64,000 nt of DNA from Gloeocapsa sp. PCC 7428. GTDB taxonomy: Bacteria > Cyanobacteriota > Cyanobacteriia > Cyanobacteriales > Chroococcidiopsidaceae. Below are positions 47,825 through 57,783 of the stretch, piece by piece. The notes under the pieces are model-generated. The model did not search any database. It was not told the origin of the DNA and was given only the letters and a program-made list of their open reading frames with translations. Location of the stretch: NCBI RefSeq assembly GCF_000317555.1, contig NC_019745.1, positions 248,001-312,000 of the forward strand, read 5' to 3'. Every line of letters starts with the position of its first letter. Within the stretch, counting starts at the first letter, position 1. The translations under genes and the position numbers were made by a program.

Positions 47825-50641
47825 TCAATTTAAAACCAACTGTAAACTTTGGAGTAATTCTTGCTCATTAAAAGGCTTAGAAAAATAAGCTGCTGCACCT
47901 AAATTGAGCGCAAGTTGACGCTCTCTTTGTCCTTGACGCGAAGTTAACATTACAAAAGGTATTTGCTTGAGATTCGCAATTGATTTAACTTGGGCGAGTA
48001 AGCTGTAACCGTCAAGGCGAGGCATATCAACATCAGAAATCACAGCTTTTACTTGCAAGCCACTAAAAAGTTTTTCTAGCGCATCTTGTCCGTCGATCGC
48101 TTCTTCAACACGGTAGCCAGCTTTTTCTAGAGATAAAGTTAAAAAACGACGTACATTAATCGAGTCGTCTACGACTAAAATTGTGTTTTTATGACTTTGA
48201 ACTTTTGTATTAGTTGTCTCGGTTTGTTCTAATTTTACTGATTTCTGACAAGTAGAAACCCAATGCAGTAAAGCTGATGGATTCACTAAAGGAACAACGC
48301 GACCATCACCTAAAATTGTACAGCTAGAAAATCCAGGTGGCATGGCGATCGCGCCTTCAACTTGGCGAATTGCGACTTCTTGTTCGCCCCAGCAACGATC
48401 TACTTGCACAGCGACTAATTCATGACCTTGGATAATTTTTAATACCGTGGGAACACTCATGATTGGTACAGTGGCTGCATGAGATTTTTTGTGCGTCGAA
48501 CCACGAAATACAAGCCATTGTCCCAAGCGAATTAAAGGCATTGTATCGTTTTCCCAACTAAACATTTCATCACCAGCAATTGTGGTAATGTGTTCAGAGT
48601 TAAGCAAGAGCATTCCTTCGATCGCATCTGTCGGAAATGCTAAAAGCATTCCGTTACTTTCAACAAGAACAACTTTCGCGATAGAAAGTGTTATCGGTAC
48701 ATTAAGATGGAAAGTTGTACCTACACCAAGCTGCGTATCAACTTTAATATCCCCACGAATTTTGCTTAAGTTCGTGCGCACAACATCAAGCCCGACACCT
48801 CTACCAGACAAATTTGTTACTTGCTGCGCGGTGCTAAATCCTGGTTCAAAAATCAGCGTTAAAAGTTCTTGTTCGCTAGCAGTTTTCAGCGCATTTGCAT
48901 CTAAACCGAGTTGTTGTGCTTTAGCGCGGATAGCGTCTAAATCAATTCCCCTACCATCATCGCTAACGCTAATGATCGTTTGGTTACCGCGCGTAGTGGC
49001 TTTAATATTGATAGTGGCTTGTTCTGATTTACCGTGCGATCGCCGCGTTTGCGGATCTTCAATTCCATGATCGAAGGCATTACGTAATAAATGCATTAAA
49101 GGATCGTTTAATGCTTCTAAAATATTCCGTTCAATTAAAGTTTCGCCGCCTTGAATTTTTAAGTCAACTTTTTTGTTGTACTGTAATGAAAGCTCGCGTA
49201 AAAATATCGGAAATCGATTTAGTAAATCAGATAAAGGACGCATTCGCACTTGTGTCAAGCTTGTTTGTATCTGCTTTGCTGTGCGATTGAGTTCGCTGAC
49301 AGTTTGTGTCGTATCTTCAATACTAAGACTAATATCATCAGCGACTTCTTGAATACGAAAAATGTTTTCCATAACCTCATCGGTTAAAGTTCGGAGATTA
49401 GAAGTTTCGGTGGAAAATCTAGCAATAGAATTAGTTTCTTGTTCTATGCTATAGTTGTTAAACCTATCAGCAGCGTCTATATGCGAATAGTTATTTTTTT
49501 CATAAGCTGCGGATAAGCGAGTATCAAGGTTTTTTAACGTCCGAACTCGACCATCTAAAATTTTAACTAAATTTCTTAAACGCTCCAAATACAAATTAAT
49601 TCCGTTACGCTCGATTGTGAGTTCTCCAAATAAATCATTAAGGTGTTCGAGGATATCAATCGAAACGCGAACTGTTTTATCTTGCTCTTTGACAAGAGAA
49701 CCTGAATCAGACTCTGAAGCTAAATGAACAGATTTTTTTTCTGATTCTTGCGGAGGTTGGAGAGTAATTGAAGCTAATGTCTGCTGAAATTCTTGAGGAT
49801 TCGCCTCGGTTTCTGGATCGGAGAGTAAATCAAGAAGGGCTTCGAGTTCGGCTTGTGCGGTTTCTACATCGTTATTCTTAACGTCATCAAAAGGAATTGT
49901 TGCTGGTACAGTGCCTTGGTTAAGTAGAATTGCTGCTTGCGATCGCCGCCATTCTTGCAAAGCTAAACTTGCAATTTCTGTAACGCGATCGGGGGATGCT
50001 TCAAGATTGCGACTAATTGATTCGCACAAGCTTTGAAACGCAGAAAGTTGAAACATTTGCCCTAAGCTGGCAAAATCCTGCGCGATTGTGAAAGTTTCTT
50101 CAAAGAGTCCAGGGTGTTGCGGGTCTGCTAAGATAGCTTCTAATCGTTGCAGGCATTCTTCGACTTCGGTTTCAAAGACTAAAGTTTGCATATCTTGCGT
50201 ATCTTCTGGCAAGAGCAACTCATTGCTATCAACCGTTGTTGCATTTCCTAGACGTTGCTGTAGCTGAGAAAAAACCGGATCGACGTTGTTTTGTTGCCAT
50301 TGTTCGTCAAGCGTTGTTCCTTGATGATAGATAGCGATCGCTTGTCGCAAGCAACTGACACCTGCCAATAATAAACTTTCCAACTCAGCATCAATTGGCA
50401 GTTGCTGTGTTTTTAAAACTTTAAAAAAATCTTCTAAACGATGCGCGAGATCGCTTAATACAGGAAACCCCATCATCGCTGCGCCACCTTTAATGGAATG
50501 TGCAGCGCGTAGCACCGCATCCATTTGTTGACGATCTTCGCGTGCAGATGCAACCATAATTCCGGTTTCAATCGTGTTTAAATAGTCTTGAGCTTCCTCA
50601 AGAAACGATAGCCGGATTTCTAGTTCTTTATCCTTTACCAT
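47825..50641 (-). CDS. pixL: CheA-like hybrid histidine kinase (PixL type)
   Basis: A 938-residue kinase. The N-terminal HPt domain has AVLRAAHSIKGGAAMMGF (phospho-His about 48). A second HPt-like region and linker follow, then a CheA dimerisation segment, HATPase (LMHLLRNAFDHGIEDP; VSDDGRGIDLDAIRAKA; GRGVGLDVVRTNLSKIRG), a CheW-like P5 domain, and a C-terminal receiver (ILVVDDSINVRRFLTLSLEKA; VISDVDMPRLDG). This is the PixL/PilL layout. In Synechocystis PixL acts with PixJ in phototaxis through type IV pili. It is the last gene of the operon, 132 bases after pixJ, that gap containing a GGTCAGA heptamer run. Confidence 0.93.
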   Translation of the reverse strand: MVKDKELEIRLSFLEEAQDYLNTIETGIMVASAREDRQQMDAVLRAAHSIKGGAAMMGFPVLSDLAHRLEDFFKVLKTQQLPIDAELESLLLAGVSCLRQAIAIYHQGTTLDEQWQQNNVDPVFSQLQQRLGNATTVDSNELLLPEDTQDMQTLVFETEVEECLQRLEAILADPQHPGLFEETFTIAQDFASLGQMFQLSAFQSLCESISRNLEASPDRVTEIASLALQEWRRSQAAILLNQGTVPATIPFDDVKNNDVETAQAELEALLDLLSDPETEANPQEFQQTLASITLQPPQESEKKSVHLASESDSGSLVKEQDKTVRVSIDILEHLNDLFGELTIERNGINLYLERLRNLVKILDGRVRTLKNLDTRLSAAYEKNNYSHIDAADRFNNYSIEQETNSIARFSTETSNLRTLTDEVMENIFRIQEVADDISLSIEDTTQTVSELNRTAKQIQTSLTQVRMRPLSDLLNRFPIFLRELSLQYNKKVDLKIQGGETLIERNILEALNDPLMHLLRNAFDHGIEDPQTRRSHGKSEQATINIKATTRGNQTIISVSDDGRGIDLDAIRAKAQQLGLDANALKTASEQELLTLIFEPGFSTAQQVTNLSGRGVGLDVVRTNLSKIRGDIKVDTQLGVGTTFHLNVPITLSIAKVVLVESNGMLLAFPTDAIEGMLLLNSEHITTIAGDEMFSWENDTMPLIRLGQWLVFRGSTHKKSHAATVPIMSVPTVLKIIQGHELVAVQVDRCWGEQEVAIRQVEGAIAMPPGFSSCTILGDGRVVPLVNPSALLHWVSTCQKSVKLEQTETTNTKVQSHKNTILVVDDSINVRRFLTLSLEKAGYRVEEAIDGQDALEKLFSGLQVKAVISDVDMPRLDGYSLLAQVKSIANLKQIPFVMLTSRQGQRERQLALNLGAAAYFSKPFNEQELLQSLQLVLN

Positions 50642-50773
50642 GTGATTAAGCAGGGGTCAGAGGTCGGAGGTCAGAGGTCAGGGTTTTATTAAGGCAGGGA
50701 AACAAGGGTAAACTATGTACGAGAAACTTTTACAATTTCCTAACTCTATTGACCGTTGCTATAAATGAAAGAC

Positions 50774-53653
50774 TCAACTTTCATCATCGACTTTGAAGGC
50801 ACCAACGGAAGCTTGTAATTGCTGGGCGATAGTGGTTGTCTGTTGTAAAGAGCCAGAAACTTGCTGTGCCGAATTTGCGGTTTGCTCAGAAACTGTTGCA
50901 ATTTCTTTCATTAATTGGGTAACTTGTTGTGAAGTTTGGGCTTGCGCAATGGTTGCGTGAGAAATTGATTGAACTAATTGATCGATTTGGCGCGAGACAT
51001 CAAAGATCTTCTTGAGATTTTTCTTCGTATCTTCAACTAAATTTGTTCCTTCAACTACTTGATTTGTACCGAGTTCCATCGCGTGGGCAACTTCAACCGT
51101 TTCGCGTTGAATATTTTCCACAATTTGCTCAATTTCTTTTGTTGCAGCACTTGACTGCGAGGCAAGTTCGCCGATTTCTTCTGCTACCAAAGCAAAGCCT
51201 CTACCTTCTTCACCTGCACGATTTGCTTCTATGCTAGCGTTAATCGCTAAGACGTTGGTTTGCAGCGCAATTTGGTTAATCAAAGAAACGACTTTAGAAA
51301 TTTGTTGCGAGGATTCGCTTAACTGGCGGACTTTGCCTGCGGTTTCGGCGACAGTCTGGCGTAGGTTTAAAATACTATCTACCGTGTGGTTCATAGCGAC
51401 TCCGCCCACTTGTGCGGTTAGCGAAGCTGTGCGCGTAATTTCTGCGGCTTGGTGGGCGCTGGCGGCGACGTCTTGAATCGAATCGGTCATTTGTGCTAAA
51501 GAGTCAAGACTATGCGCGATCGCCTCGGCTTGTTGTAAGGCTTGATCGGCTAATTGATGCATCGCGCCTTGATTTTCGGCAACGGCAACATTCACTTGAG
51601 TTGCGGCTGTTTTGACATCGGTTGCGAGTTGGCGCAAGCTTTCAATGATCGAGTTAAAAAAGTCGGCTACAGTACCAATTTCGCCTGCGGTGACTTCTGC
51701 ACGTACTGTAAGATTTCCTTTGGTTGCTTCTTCGACATCGCTGAGTAATCCTAGCAATTGCTGCTGAAGTGCTTCTTTTTGCTGTCGTTGTTCCCGAGAA
51801 ATTTCTTCAGCGACTGCGCGCGCTTTTTCTACTTGTTCTAGAAGATAGGCTTGATCGAGTGCAAATCCGATTTGAGTTGCTAGCTGCGTGAATAAATCAA
51901 TTTCAGCTTGTTGCCAAGCGCGGGTTGTCGCACAGTGATGCGCAATCAGTAACCCCAGTAATTGGTTGTCTTTGAGGATAGGCGCGACTAAGTTGGCTTT
52001 AACTTCAAATCGTTCTAAAGTTTTGATATGACAATCGGTTAAACCTGCTTGATGGATATTATCAATGGCGCGCACGCGACCATTTTTATATTGTTGAATG
52101 TGTCGGTCTTTGAAACAAGGATCGTCGATGATTTCTGCTAATGCTTGTGTCCAGCCAGGTGCGACAGATTCCGCAACAACGGTACCACTGTAGTCAGGAT
52201 TAAATCGATAAATCACAACGCGATCGCATCTGAGAACTTTTCTAACTTCTTTCACCGCTGTCTTGAGAATATCGTCTACATTCAACGAGCGACGAATCCG
52301 AAAGGTAACATCTGCAAATAGTTGCGCTTGTTCGGTCACTTCTTCTTGCTGTTGCAGTAAACCTTGCAGTTGGTCTGCCATGTTGTTGATGTTAGCACCG
52401 AGCATCGCTAATTCATCTTTGCCATGTACGCTCAATCTTGTGTTGAGATGTCCGTTTCCGAGTTGTTGCACTGCTAGCGAAGCGTTGACGACGGGACGTA
52501 AGGCACGGTTAACTAAGTAAGCAGCGATCGCACCAATAAGTAATACGATCGCACTCGTTCCCAAGAAGAAGGGTAAAAATAATCCTTGACGGGCGGCGAA
52601 AACTTGCGCTGTAGGTAGGGCAACCATCGCACTCCAATTCAAGTCGGTTTGACTTTCAATTTGACGGATAGGGGTGTACGATACTAAATACTGTTGACGC
52701 TCGATGCGATCGCGGTCGATGATACTGCCGACGGACGTATTATTCGCTAATCGCGGCGCAACGCGGGGAAATACGGCTTGCGCGTCTTCACCGATATAGT
52801 CTAGGTGTTCGGTTGGAGCCACAACAATTTTGCCCAAGTCATTAATGGCAAAGTATTCTTCAACGCCGAAACTGTTTCCGGTTCGGGCTAAGGTTTTCGC
52901 TTCAGCGTGCAGAATTTCATTAAAGTATTGCACCGGAGTCCGCGATCGCACTACCGCAAAGACTTCTCCAGTTGTTGTATCAATCACAGGGGCTGCGGCA
53001 TAAATTGAATACTCGCCGGTTAATAACGACTTTCTCGGTGGTGTAACTACGGGGCGCTTGGTTCTAATACTTTGTTGAAAATAATCTACATTGCTATAGT
53101 TGGCGATGCCTTCTCCCGCAGTTTGCAGAATCACTTGACCGGCAGGGTCAATAACAACAATATTGTCGTAGCCAGGATTATTTTTAATATATTGCTCTAA
53201 ATTAAATTGTTTCGCTTGCGTCGGTACGATTGCCCGCACGGCAGGATCGCTTAACATACTCGACTGCGCCAGGTTTTGAATATCGAGATAGCGTTGTGCA
53301 ATAAAATTATCAAATTGACCAGCTAAAGCGATCGCGCGGGCTTGTTGCTGTTGCGTAACGTTGTTCGTAATGCCCTTATTTGTGATATAATACGCCGTTG
53401 CGCCAATAATGACGATCGGTAACGTGCTGAGGGCGATCGCGAGGGTAGTCGCTTTAGTTTTTAAGCTGAGTCGCTGCCAAAAAGGTAAACCTAACTTACG
53501 CAACGGTTGAATTGACGAGTGATTAACATCTAACCCTGATTGAGGTTGAACGCGGTTGGGGATATCATTAATACTATGGCGATCGTTGTCAAGATGATTT
53601 GCAGTTTTGTGTTGATGCCTACTCGTTGATTCCTGTTTAAATCGGGTTGCCAT
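50774..53653 (-). CDS. pixJ: Methyl-accepting photoreceptor, PixJ-like, with DXCF cyanobacteriochrome GAF domain
   Basis: A 959-residue transmembrane receptor. A polar N-terminus precedes TM1 ([22 protein letters not shown]), a dCache-type periplasmic domain, TM2 ([20 protein letters not shown]) and HAMP. A GAF domain spans about residues 450-610, then a second HAMP-like linker and an MCP signalling domain ([20 protein letters not shown] hairpin). The GAF holds DDPCF (Cys-513) and [19 protein letters not shown] (Cys-541, His-542). DXCF and the canonical Cys-His pair are the two bilin-linking cysteines of blue/green cyanobacteriochromes. Their 28-residue spacing equals that of TePixJ as I recall it. 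Only one GAF is present, unlike the two of Synechocystis PixJ1. Middle gene of the pix-type operon. Confidence 0.9.
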   Translation of the reverse strand: MATRFKQESTSRHQHKTANHLDNDRHSINDIPNRVQPQSGLDVNHSSIQPLRKLGLPFWQRLSLKTKATTLAIALSTLPIVIIGATAYYITNKGITNNVTQQQQARAIALAGQFDNFIAQRYLDIQNLAQSSMLSDPAVRAIVPTQAKQFNLEQYIKNNPGYDNIVVIDPAGQVILQTAGEGIANYSNVDYFQQSIRTKRPVVTPPRKSLLTGEYSIYAAAPVIDTTTGEVFAVVRSRTPVQYFNEILHAEAKTLARTGNSFGVEEYFAINDLGKIVVAPTEHLDYIGEDAQAVFPRVAPRLANNTSVGSIIDRDRIERQQYLVSYTPIRQIESQTDLNWSAMVALPTAQVFAARQGLFLPFFLGTSAIVLLIGAIAAYLVNRALRPVVNASLAVQQLGNGHLNTRLSVHGKDELAMLGANINNMADQLQGLLQQQEEVTEQAQLFADVTFRIRRSLNVDDILKTAVKEVRKVLRCDRVVIYRFNPDYSGTVVAESVAPGWTQALAEIIDDPCFKDRHIQQYKNGRVRAIDNIHQAGLTDCHIKTLERFEVKANLVAPILKDNQLLGLLIAHHCATTRAWQQAEIDLFTQLATQIGFALDQAYLLEQVEKARAVAEEISREQRQQKEALQQQLLGLLSDVEEATKGNLTVRAEVTAGEIGTVADFFNSIIESLRQLATDVKTAATQVNVAVAENQGAMHQLADQALQQAEAIAHSLDSLAQMTDSIQDVAASAHQAAEITRTASLTAQVGGVAMNHTVDSILNLRQTVAETAGKVRQLSESSQQISKVVSLINQIALQTNVLAINASIEANRAGEEGRGFALVAEEIGELASQSSAATKEIEQIVENIQRETVEVAHAMELGTNQVVEGTNLVEDTKKNLKKIFDVSRQIDQLVQSISHATIAQAQTSQQVTQLMKEIATVSEQTANSAQQVSGSLQQTTTIAQQLQASVGAFKVDDES

Positions 53654-53690
53654 ATCCGCTCCAATCAGTGTTTGCTCGACTACTATACAA

Positions 53691-54182
53691 CTAGTAGTTA
53701 TGTAAACTGGGAGAATTTATAATTGCTTTTGCATCTAACACCAGCAATTTCTCTTGTTGTTGCCAAATATATCCTTCTAGGTAAGGAAGTAGTGCGCTGC
53801 TTTCTCCGGCTGAGGGTTGTAAATTCGATGTAACTCTAGTGACTCCTTTAATTTCTCGTACAATTAAGCTTAGCGGAGTTTCACCAACTCGCATAATAAG
53901 AATGTGGTATTGTTGACTACTCGCGTCAATCGGTTGTGCAAGCAACATCAGTGCTAAATCAACTGCCCACAAAATACGATTGCGGCGATTAAATAATCCT
54001 AATATGCACTCAGGCATATTCGGCATCGGCGTTATCCGTGTCGTCGGCACAACTAAGACTTCTTGCACATACTTCATCGCGAGAAGCGCTGGCGTATCCG
54101 CGTTGATCTGAAATCTCAAATAAGAACCACCCACATTGGTTTCTGACTGATGCGGCTGTGGTGTCAGAATAGGAATATCCAT
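53691..54182 (-). CDS. pixI: CheW-like adaptor (PixI type)
   Basis: A 163-residue CheW-domain protein starting [12 protein letters not shown]. The core matches Che[58 protein letters not shown], and [24 protein letters not shown]. It bridges the receptor PixJ and the kinase PixL. The ATG at 54182 lies five bases after the pixH stop; an upstream frame extension to 54278 overlaps pixH and is not the start. Gene position between CheY and the receptor equals that in the pix operon. Confidence 0.92.
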   Translation of the reverse strand: MDIPILTPQPHQSETNVGGSYLRFQINADTPALLAMKYVQEVLVVPTTRITPMPNMPECILGLFNRRNRILWAVDLALMLLAQPIDASSQQYHILIMRVGETPLSLIVREIKGVTRVTSNLQPSAGESSALLPYLEGYIWQQQEKLLVLDAKAIINSPSLHNY

Positions 54183-54187
54183 AAGAT

Positions 54188-54550
54188 TTAAGCAACGACT
54201 GATTTGACAGCACGAACTAATTCTTCGCGGGTAAAAGGCTTTGTGACATAAACAGCCGCGCCTTGTTTCATCCCCCAAAAGCGGTCAATCTCTTGATCTT
54301 TGGAACTACAAATAATAATTGGTAATTGTTCTGTAGCTGGATTATTTTTTAGTTTACGGCATAATTCAAAGCCACTCATACCTGGCATAACGATATCTGT
54401 AACAATTGCATCAGGTTTTTGTTCTACAGCTTTATGCAATGCTTCTTTCGCGCTGGTAGCACCAATAACACTGTAGCCACTTTCGCGAAGGTAATTACTT
54501 ATTAATTCTAATTCTGACAAAGTATCTTCAACTACTAAAACTGTAGCCAC
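54188..54550 (-). CDS. pixH: CheY-like response regulator (PixH type)
   Basis: A 120-residue stand-alone receiver. VLVVEDTLSELELISNYLRESG holds the acidic pocket, DAIVTDIVMPGMSGFELCRKL the phospho-acceptor Asp, IIICSSKDQEIDRFWGMKQGAAVYVTKPF the Ser/Thr and Lys. WGMKQGA is typical of PilH/PixH proteins. It should be phosphorylated by PixL and modulate pilus retraction. Five-base spacing to pixI and 56 bases after pixG support a single transcript. Confidence 0.93.
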   Translation of the reverse strand: MATVLVVEDTLSELELISNYLRESGYSVIGATSAKEALHKAVEQKPDAIVTDIVMPGMSGFELCRKLKNNPATEQLPIIICSSKDQEIDRFWGMKQGAAVYVTKPFTREELVRAVKSVVA

Positions 54551-54606
54551 TTGTATTTTCCTCAGATTTTAATAATTAATATTAATTTAATCATACTAAA
54601 GATGAC

Positions 54607-56001
54607 TCAAGATAAATGCCGAAAGATTATTTTAAATAATTCTGATTGAGTAAACGGCTTGGTGAGATAGCCAGACGCGCCTACAAATCTAGCTTTGACT
54701 CTATCAATAATTCCTGTACTTCCTGTCACCATAATAATTGGTGTACTCTTAAATAAAGAATGATTGCGGAGAAGACGACACAATTCATAACCATCAATTT
54801 TAGCCATTTTGATATCTAATAAAATCAAATCTGGCTTGATCCTGACAACTTGCATAAGTGCTTTGACAGGATCGTTAATTGTAAATACATCAAAACTTTC
54901 GTCATCCAAAAGATGACCTAGTTCGCGTAACATTGCCTGACTATCATCAATACATACGATTTTGTATGCTGCTTTTTTAGTGTGCGAAGTAATAATTTTC
55001 TCTAACGGTTTAGCCGATCTTTCAATAGCTTTACTTGGAGGTACTACAAATCTCTCAATTGGTTTATTATTCCGCTGCGTGACTTCAGGTAGTTGGTTAT
55101 TAGGTGTAGCTTTAGTTAACGAAGTGGTTTGTTTATTATCGCTATTAATATTCTTATTGGTGTTATGTATGGTTGAAGGTTTGTTTTCAACCCTCACAGG
55201 GCTAGCAAGTTGAACGGCAAGTTGACTTTCTACTGGAGGTTCATATGTTCTTGGAAGTTGCTCAAAAGGTGGTTGAGGCTCGTGTAAGATGATACTCCCC
55301 ATTTTAATATAAGGATATAAACTTTGTGCTAGCTGTAGTTCGTCTTGATTGAGTAAAACAGCTAAGTGACGAATACTAAAACCTTTAAGGATCGAGCTTA
55401 GTTTATGTTGTGTTTCTGCGGTGAGTTGTTCTTTTATATTTGGTTGATTATTTAGGTAAGGACGTTGATAGGGAGACCAAAGTTGAGGTGCTAAAGATTG
55501 CCAAGATTTGATTCTTGGTTGGCAATGTTTGACTATTGGCTGCAAATCAAGTTGGCAAAACTCGGCTGGTAATATATCATACTTTTCGTCAAGTTCGTAG
55601 CTACCTTCTTGAATCAAGAGAAAGGATTCGACAACCTCTTTTACGAGATACTCAATCAAAGCTGCGGCTTGATTTTGATTGAGGTATTGATTGTCAAATA
55701 ACCAACAAATCGCTTGATATTCGGGATGTAATTCTGATGCATTGTCAAACCTTAAGCGCAGTTGCGAACGGATTTCGCTGTTGAGTGTAGCAGTATGATA
55801 ACTAAAGCGTCGCAAATAACAATCAAGGCGATCGCAAGGGTCCACCGTATGCGAAGCATAAAGAATTTTGCCTTGTTTCACATAAATAAACCAAGTAACT
55901 GTATTACTGGTCACTTTTAGACAGACGCTATCGTAACTACTACATAAATTGGCAAGTAAGCTTAAAGGACGTAGTTTTTGAAACGTGCCATGAATAGCCA
56001 T
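54607..56001 (-). CDS. pixG: PatA-type response regulator (PixG type)
   Basis: A 464-residue regulator. The N-terminal PATAN/DUF4388-type domain (residues 1-240; LANLCSSYDSVCLKVTSNTVTWFIYVKQGKILYA) is joined by a polar Asn/Thr/Lys-rich linker (about 270-340) to a C-terminal receiver: KIVCIDDSQAMLRELGHLL, DLILLDIKMAKIDGYELCRLL, and PIIMVTGSTGIIDRVKARFVGASGYLTKPF. The receiver keeps its acidic pocket, phospho-acceptor Asp and Lys. PATAN regulators in Synechocystis bind the pilus motor ATPase PilB1, linking light input to motility. First gene of the operon, preceded by a 972-base non-coding region. Confidence 0.92.
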   Translation of the reverse strand: MAIHGTFQKLRPLSLLANLCSSYDSVCLKVTSNTVTWFIYVKQGKILYASHTVDPCDRLDCYLRRFSYHTATLNSEIRSQLRLRFDNASELHPEYQAICWLFDNQYLNQNQAAALIEYLVKEVVESFLLIQEGSYELDEKYDILPAEFCQLDLQPIVKHCQPRIKSWQSLAPQLWSPYQRPYLNNQPNIKEQLTAETQHKLSSILKGFSIRHLAVLLNQDELQLAQSLYPYIKMGSIILHEPQPPFEQLPRTYEPPVESQLAVQLASPVRVENKPSTIHNTNKNINSDNKQTTSLTKATPNNQLPEVTQRNNKPIERFVVPPSKAIERSAKPLEKIITSHTKKAAYKIVCIDDSQAMLRELGHLLDDESFDVFTINDPVKALMQVVRIKPDLILLDIKMAKIDGYELCRLLRNHSLFKSTPIIMVTGSTGIIDRVKARFVGASGYLTKPFTQSELFKIIFRHLS

Positions 56002-56973
56002 CTACAACTGAAACCTTGGTGAAGTATACAATTTCATTAAGTAATAACTTTAAATTTAAAATCTTATTTTTACCAGCATAAAAGTTAAACAACTTTCTAG
56101 TTTATTTCTTAACTAAGAGCAATCAACTTTTTCATAAAAAGATGGTAAACAAAAAAACAAAGTCTTTCTATAAGTTTAAAAATGTTGACTCACCTCTGTA
56201 CTATTAGTTCATTGAGTTACATGAATTTTACATGAAGTCTCCAAGGTTTGGCGAACTGAAAATGATGTTAACCATCTATATTAGCAACCTTTCGTCTATA
56301 GCTCATTTGACGCAAGAGGATGTTTGTCTTTCATCATCAAAAAAAAGATGGCGACGCTTCCTCTACGCGGCTACTTATCGAAACTGTAAGCTTTTTAACA
56401 TCGACAGCAAGTTGCACGACTATACATAATGCTCAGACTAATAGCACAAAACCTACAGCGGTTAAGCATCCGTCTAAACGCGCACGCTTTGCAGAATTGT
56501 TTGCTGTGCATTTTTGACAAAAAGCGACGAAAAACATTGTTGTGGAGTTTGGGCGGATGAATAAGCGACGCGCAAGGCTGGCTGTAGATTAATCAACCAT
56601 TTCTAGACTGTATTGCAGGGATTATGGCACAAAATCACACCGCCGCAAGTCCACTTTATATAGCAGTCTCGTTGGGGTAGTTAGGACATTGAAGTTACGA
56701 ATAACCATTACCCTAACTGATTTTCACCTCTGACCTCTGCCGTACGTGATGCGTCGCCCTATGCCAACGAGCACTAGTTATGAACTTGTATGAATTTAAT
56801 TAAATTATTTGTGAAGTCAAGATGAAGAAAGTCGAAACCATTGCAAAGTAGAGCATAGAGTTACACGAGATGAGTACTATAAAGAGAATAAAGACTTCCT
56901 GACATAAGATTAAGGACAATAGTCGATTGCCTTGATTAACCGGATTATTGATTGAGTAATTGAGTGAGATGCA
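56002..56973. other. Long divergent intergenic region upstream of pixG and the PP2C gene
   Basis: 972 bases, mostly A+T-rich near both genes. Two overlapping 65-codon frames (56232-56517) lack ribosome-binding sites and have repeat-derived sequence (GCGACGCTTCCTCTACGCGG). A 68-bp repeat lies at 56659-56726. No gene is convincing; an sRNA or regulatory element cannot be excluded. Confidence 0.5.
56659..56726 (-). repeat. 68-bp two-copy repeat, copy 2
   Basis: Reverse complement of 32679-32746 with two mismatches. Followed by CCTCTGACCTCTGCC, the same heptamer context as copy 1. Confidence 0.9.
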
Positions 56974-57774
56974 ATGAATGTAAATGACTTCTTCAAACAA
57001 AATAAGACAATTGAAGAAGTTCATTGGCGTGTGGCAGCAGCGTCAGTGCGTGGTAGGGGTCACGAAAAAGTAGGGCAACTGTGCCAAGATGCACATTATT
57101 GGCAAAAGTTACCTAGCGGAATTTTAGTCGCTGCCGTTGCGGATGGTGCGGGGTCAGCAAACCTAGGCAAAGTCGGGGCAATTGTTGCGGCACAAACAGC
57201 CGTAGAAACAGTGTGCGATCGCTTAACAACCTCACCCTTGCCTGCGGATGACAATGAATGGCGCAGCGTGTTAAACAATGCCCTCGCCGCAGCAAGAACA
57301 ACCGTAGAAGCCGAAGCCGTTGCGTGTCAGTTATCAGCCCGCGAACTAGCAACAACTTTGATTATTGTCGTAGCCACACCGAACTTGGTCGTTGCGGCAC
57401 AAATTGGCGATGGTGTCGCTGTTGCTAGCGATCGCCAAGGTAATTTGATTGCCTTGACAGCACCGCAATTTGGAGAATATATCAACGAAACAACTTTTCT
57501 TGTCTCGCCACAAGCACTCGACACGGCACAACTTACGCTTTGGCAAGGAAAAACCGCTAAGATTGCTTTGTTATCCGATGGACTGCAAATGCTAGCTTTA
57601 GAATTAAATCAAGGAAAACCTTATGTGCCGTTTTTCTCACCATTGTTTCATTTTGTCGCTCAGATCAAAGATGAAACCGAAGCTAAAGAACAATTAGTCG
57701 CTTTTTTGCGTTCGCCAAAAATTACCGAACGGACAGACGACGATTTAACGCTTTTATTAGCAACATTGAGTTGA
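56974..57774 (+). CDS. PP2C-type protein phosphatase
   Basis: A 266-residue PP2C_2-family phosphatase. ASVRGRGHEKVGQLCQDAHYW (metal-binding Asp in QDAHYW), VAAVADGAGSANLGKVGA (DGxG motif), AAQIGDGVAVASD, and the C-terminal TDDDLTLLLATL are in the proper order. It should dephosphorylate Ser/Thr residues. The kinase-TPR gene starts nine bases after its stop, so the two enzymes very likely act on the same target, as in bacterial phosphatase/kinase/vWA (TerY-P type) modules. No vWA gene is next to them here. Confidence 0.92.
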   Translation: MNVNDFFKQNKTIEEVHWRVAAASVRGRGHEKVGQLCQDAHYWQKLPSGILVAAVADGAGSANLGKVGAIVAAQTAVETVCDRLTTSPLPADDNEWRSVLNNALAAARTTVEAEAVACQLSARELATTLIIVVATPNLVVAAQIGDGVAVASDRQGNLIALTAPQFGEYINETTFLVSPQALDTAQLTLWQGKTAKIALLSDGLQMLALELNQGKPYVPFFSPLFHFVAQIKDETEAKEQLVAFLRSPKITERTDDDLTLLLATLS

Positions 57775-57783
57775 TATTGGGCT

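Noticed and set aside
56232-56517. Two overlapping 65-codon frames upstream of the PP2C gene
   Set aside because: No ribosome-binding site, repeat-like DNA in the middle, and overlapping frames on the same strand with unrelated products.
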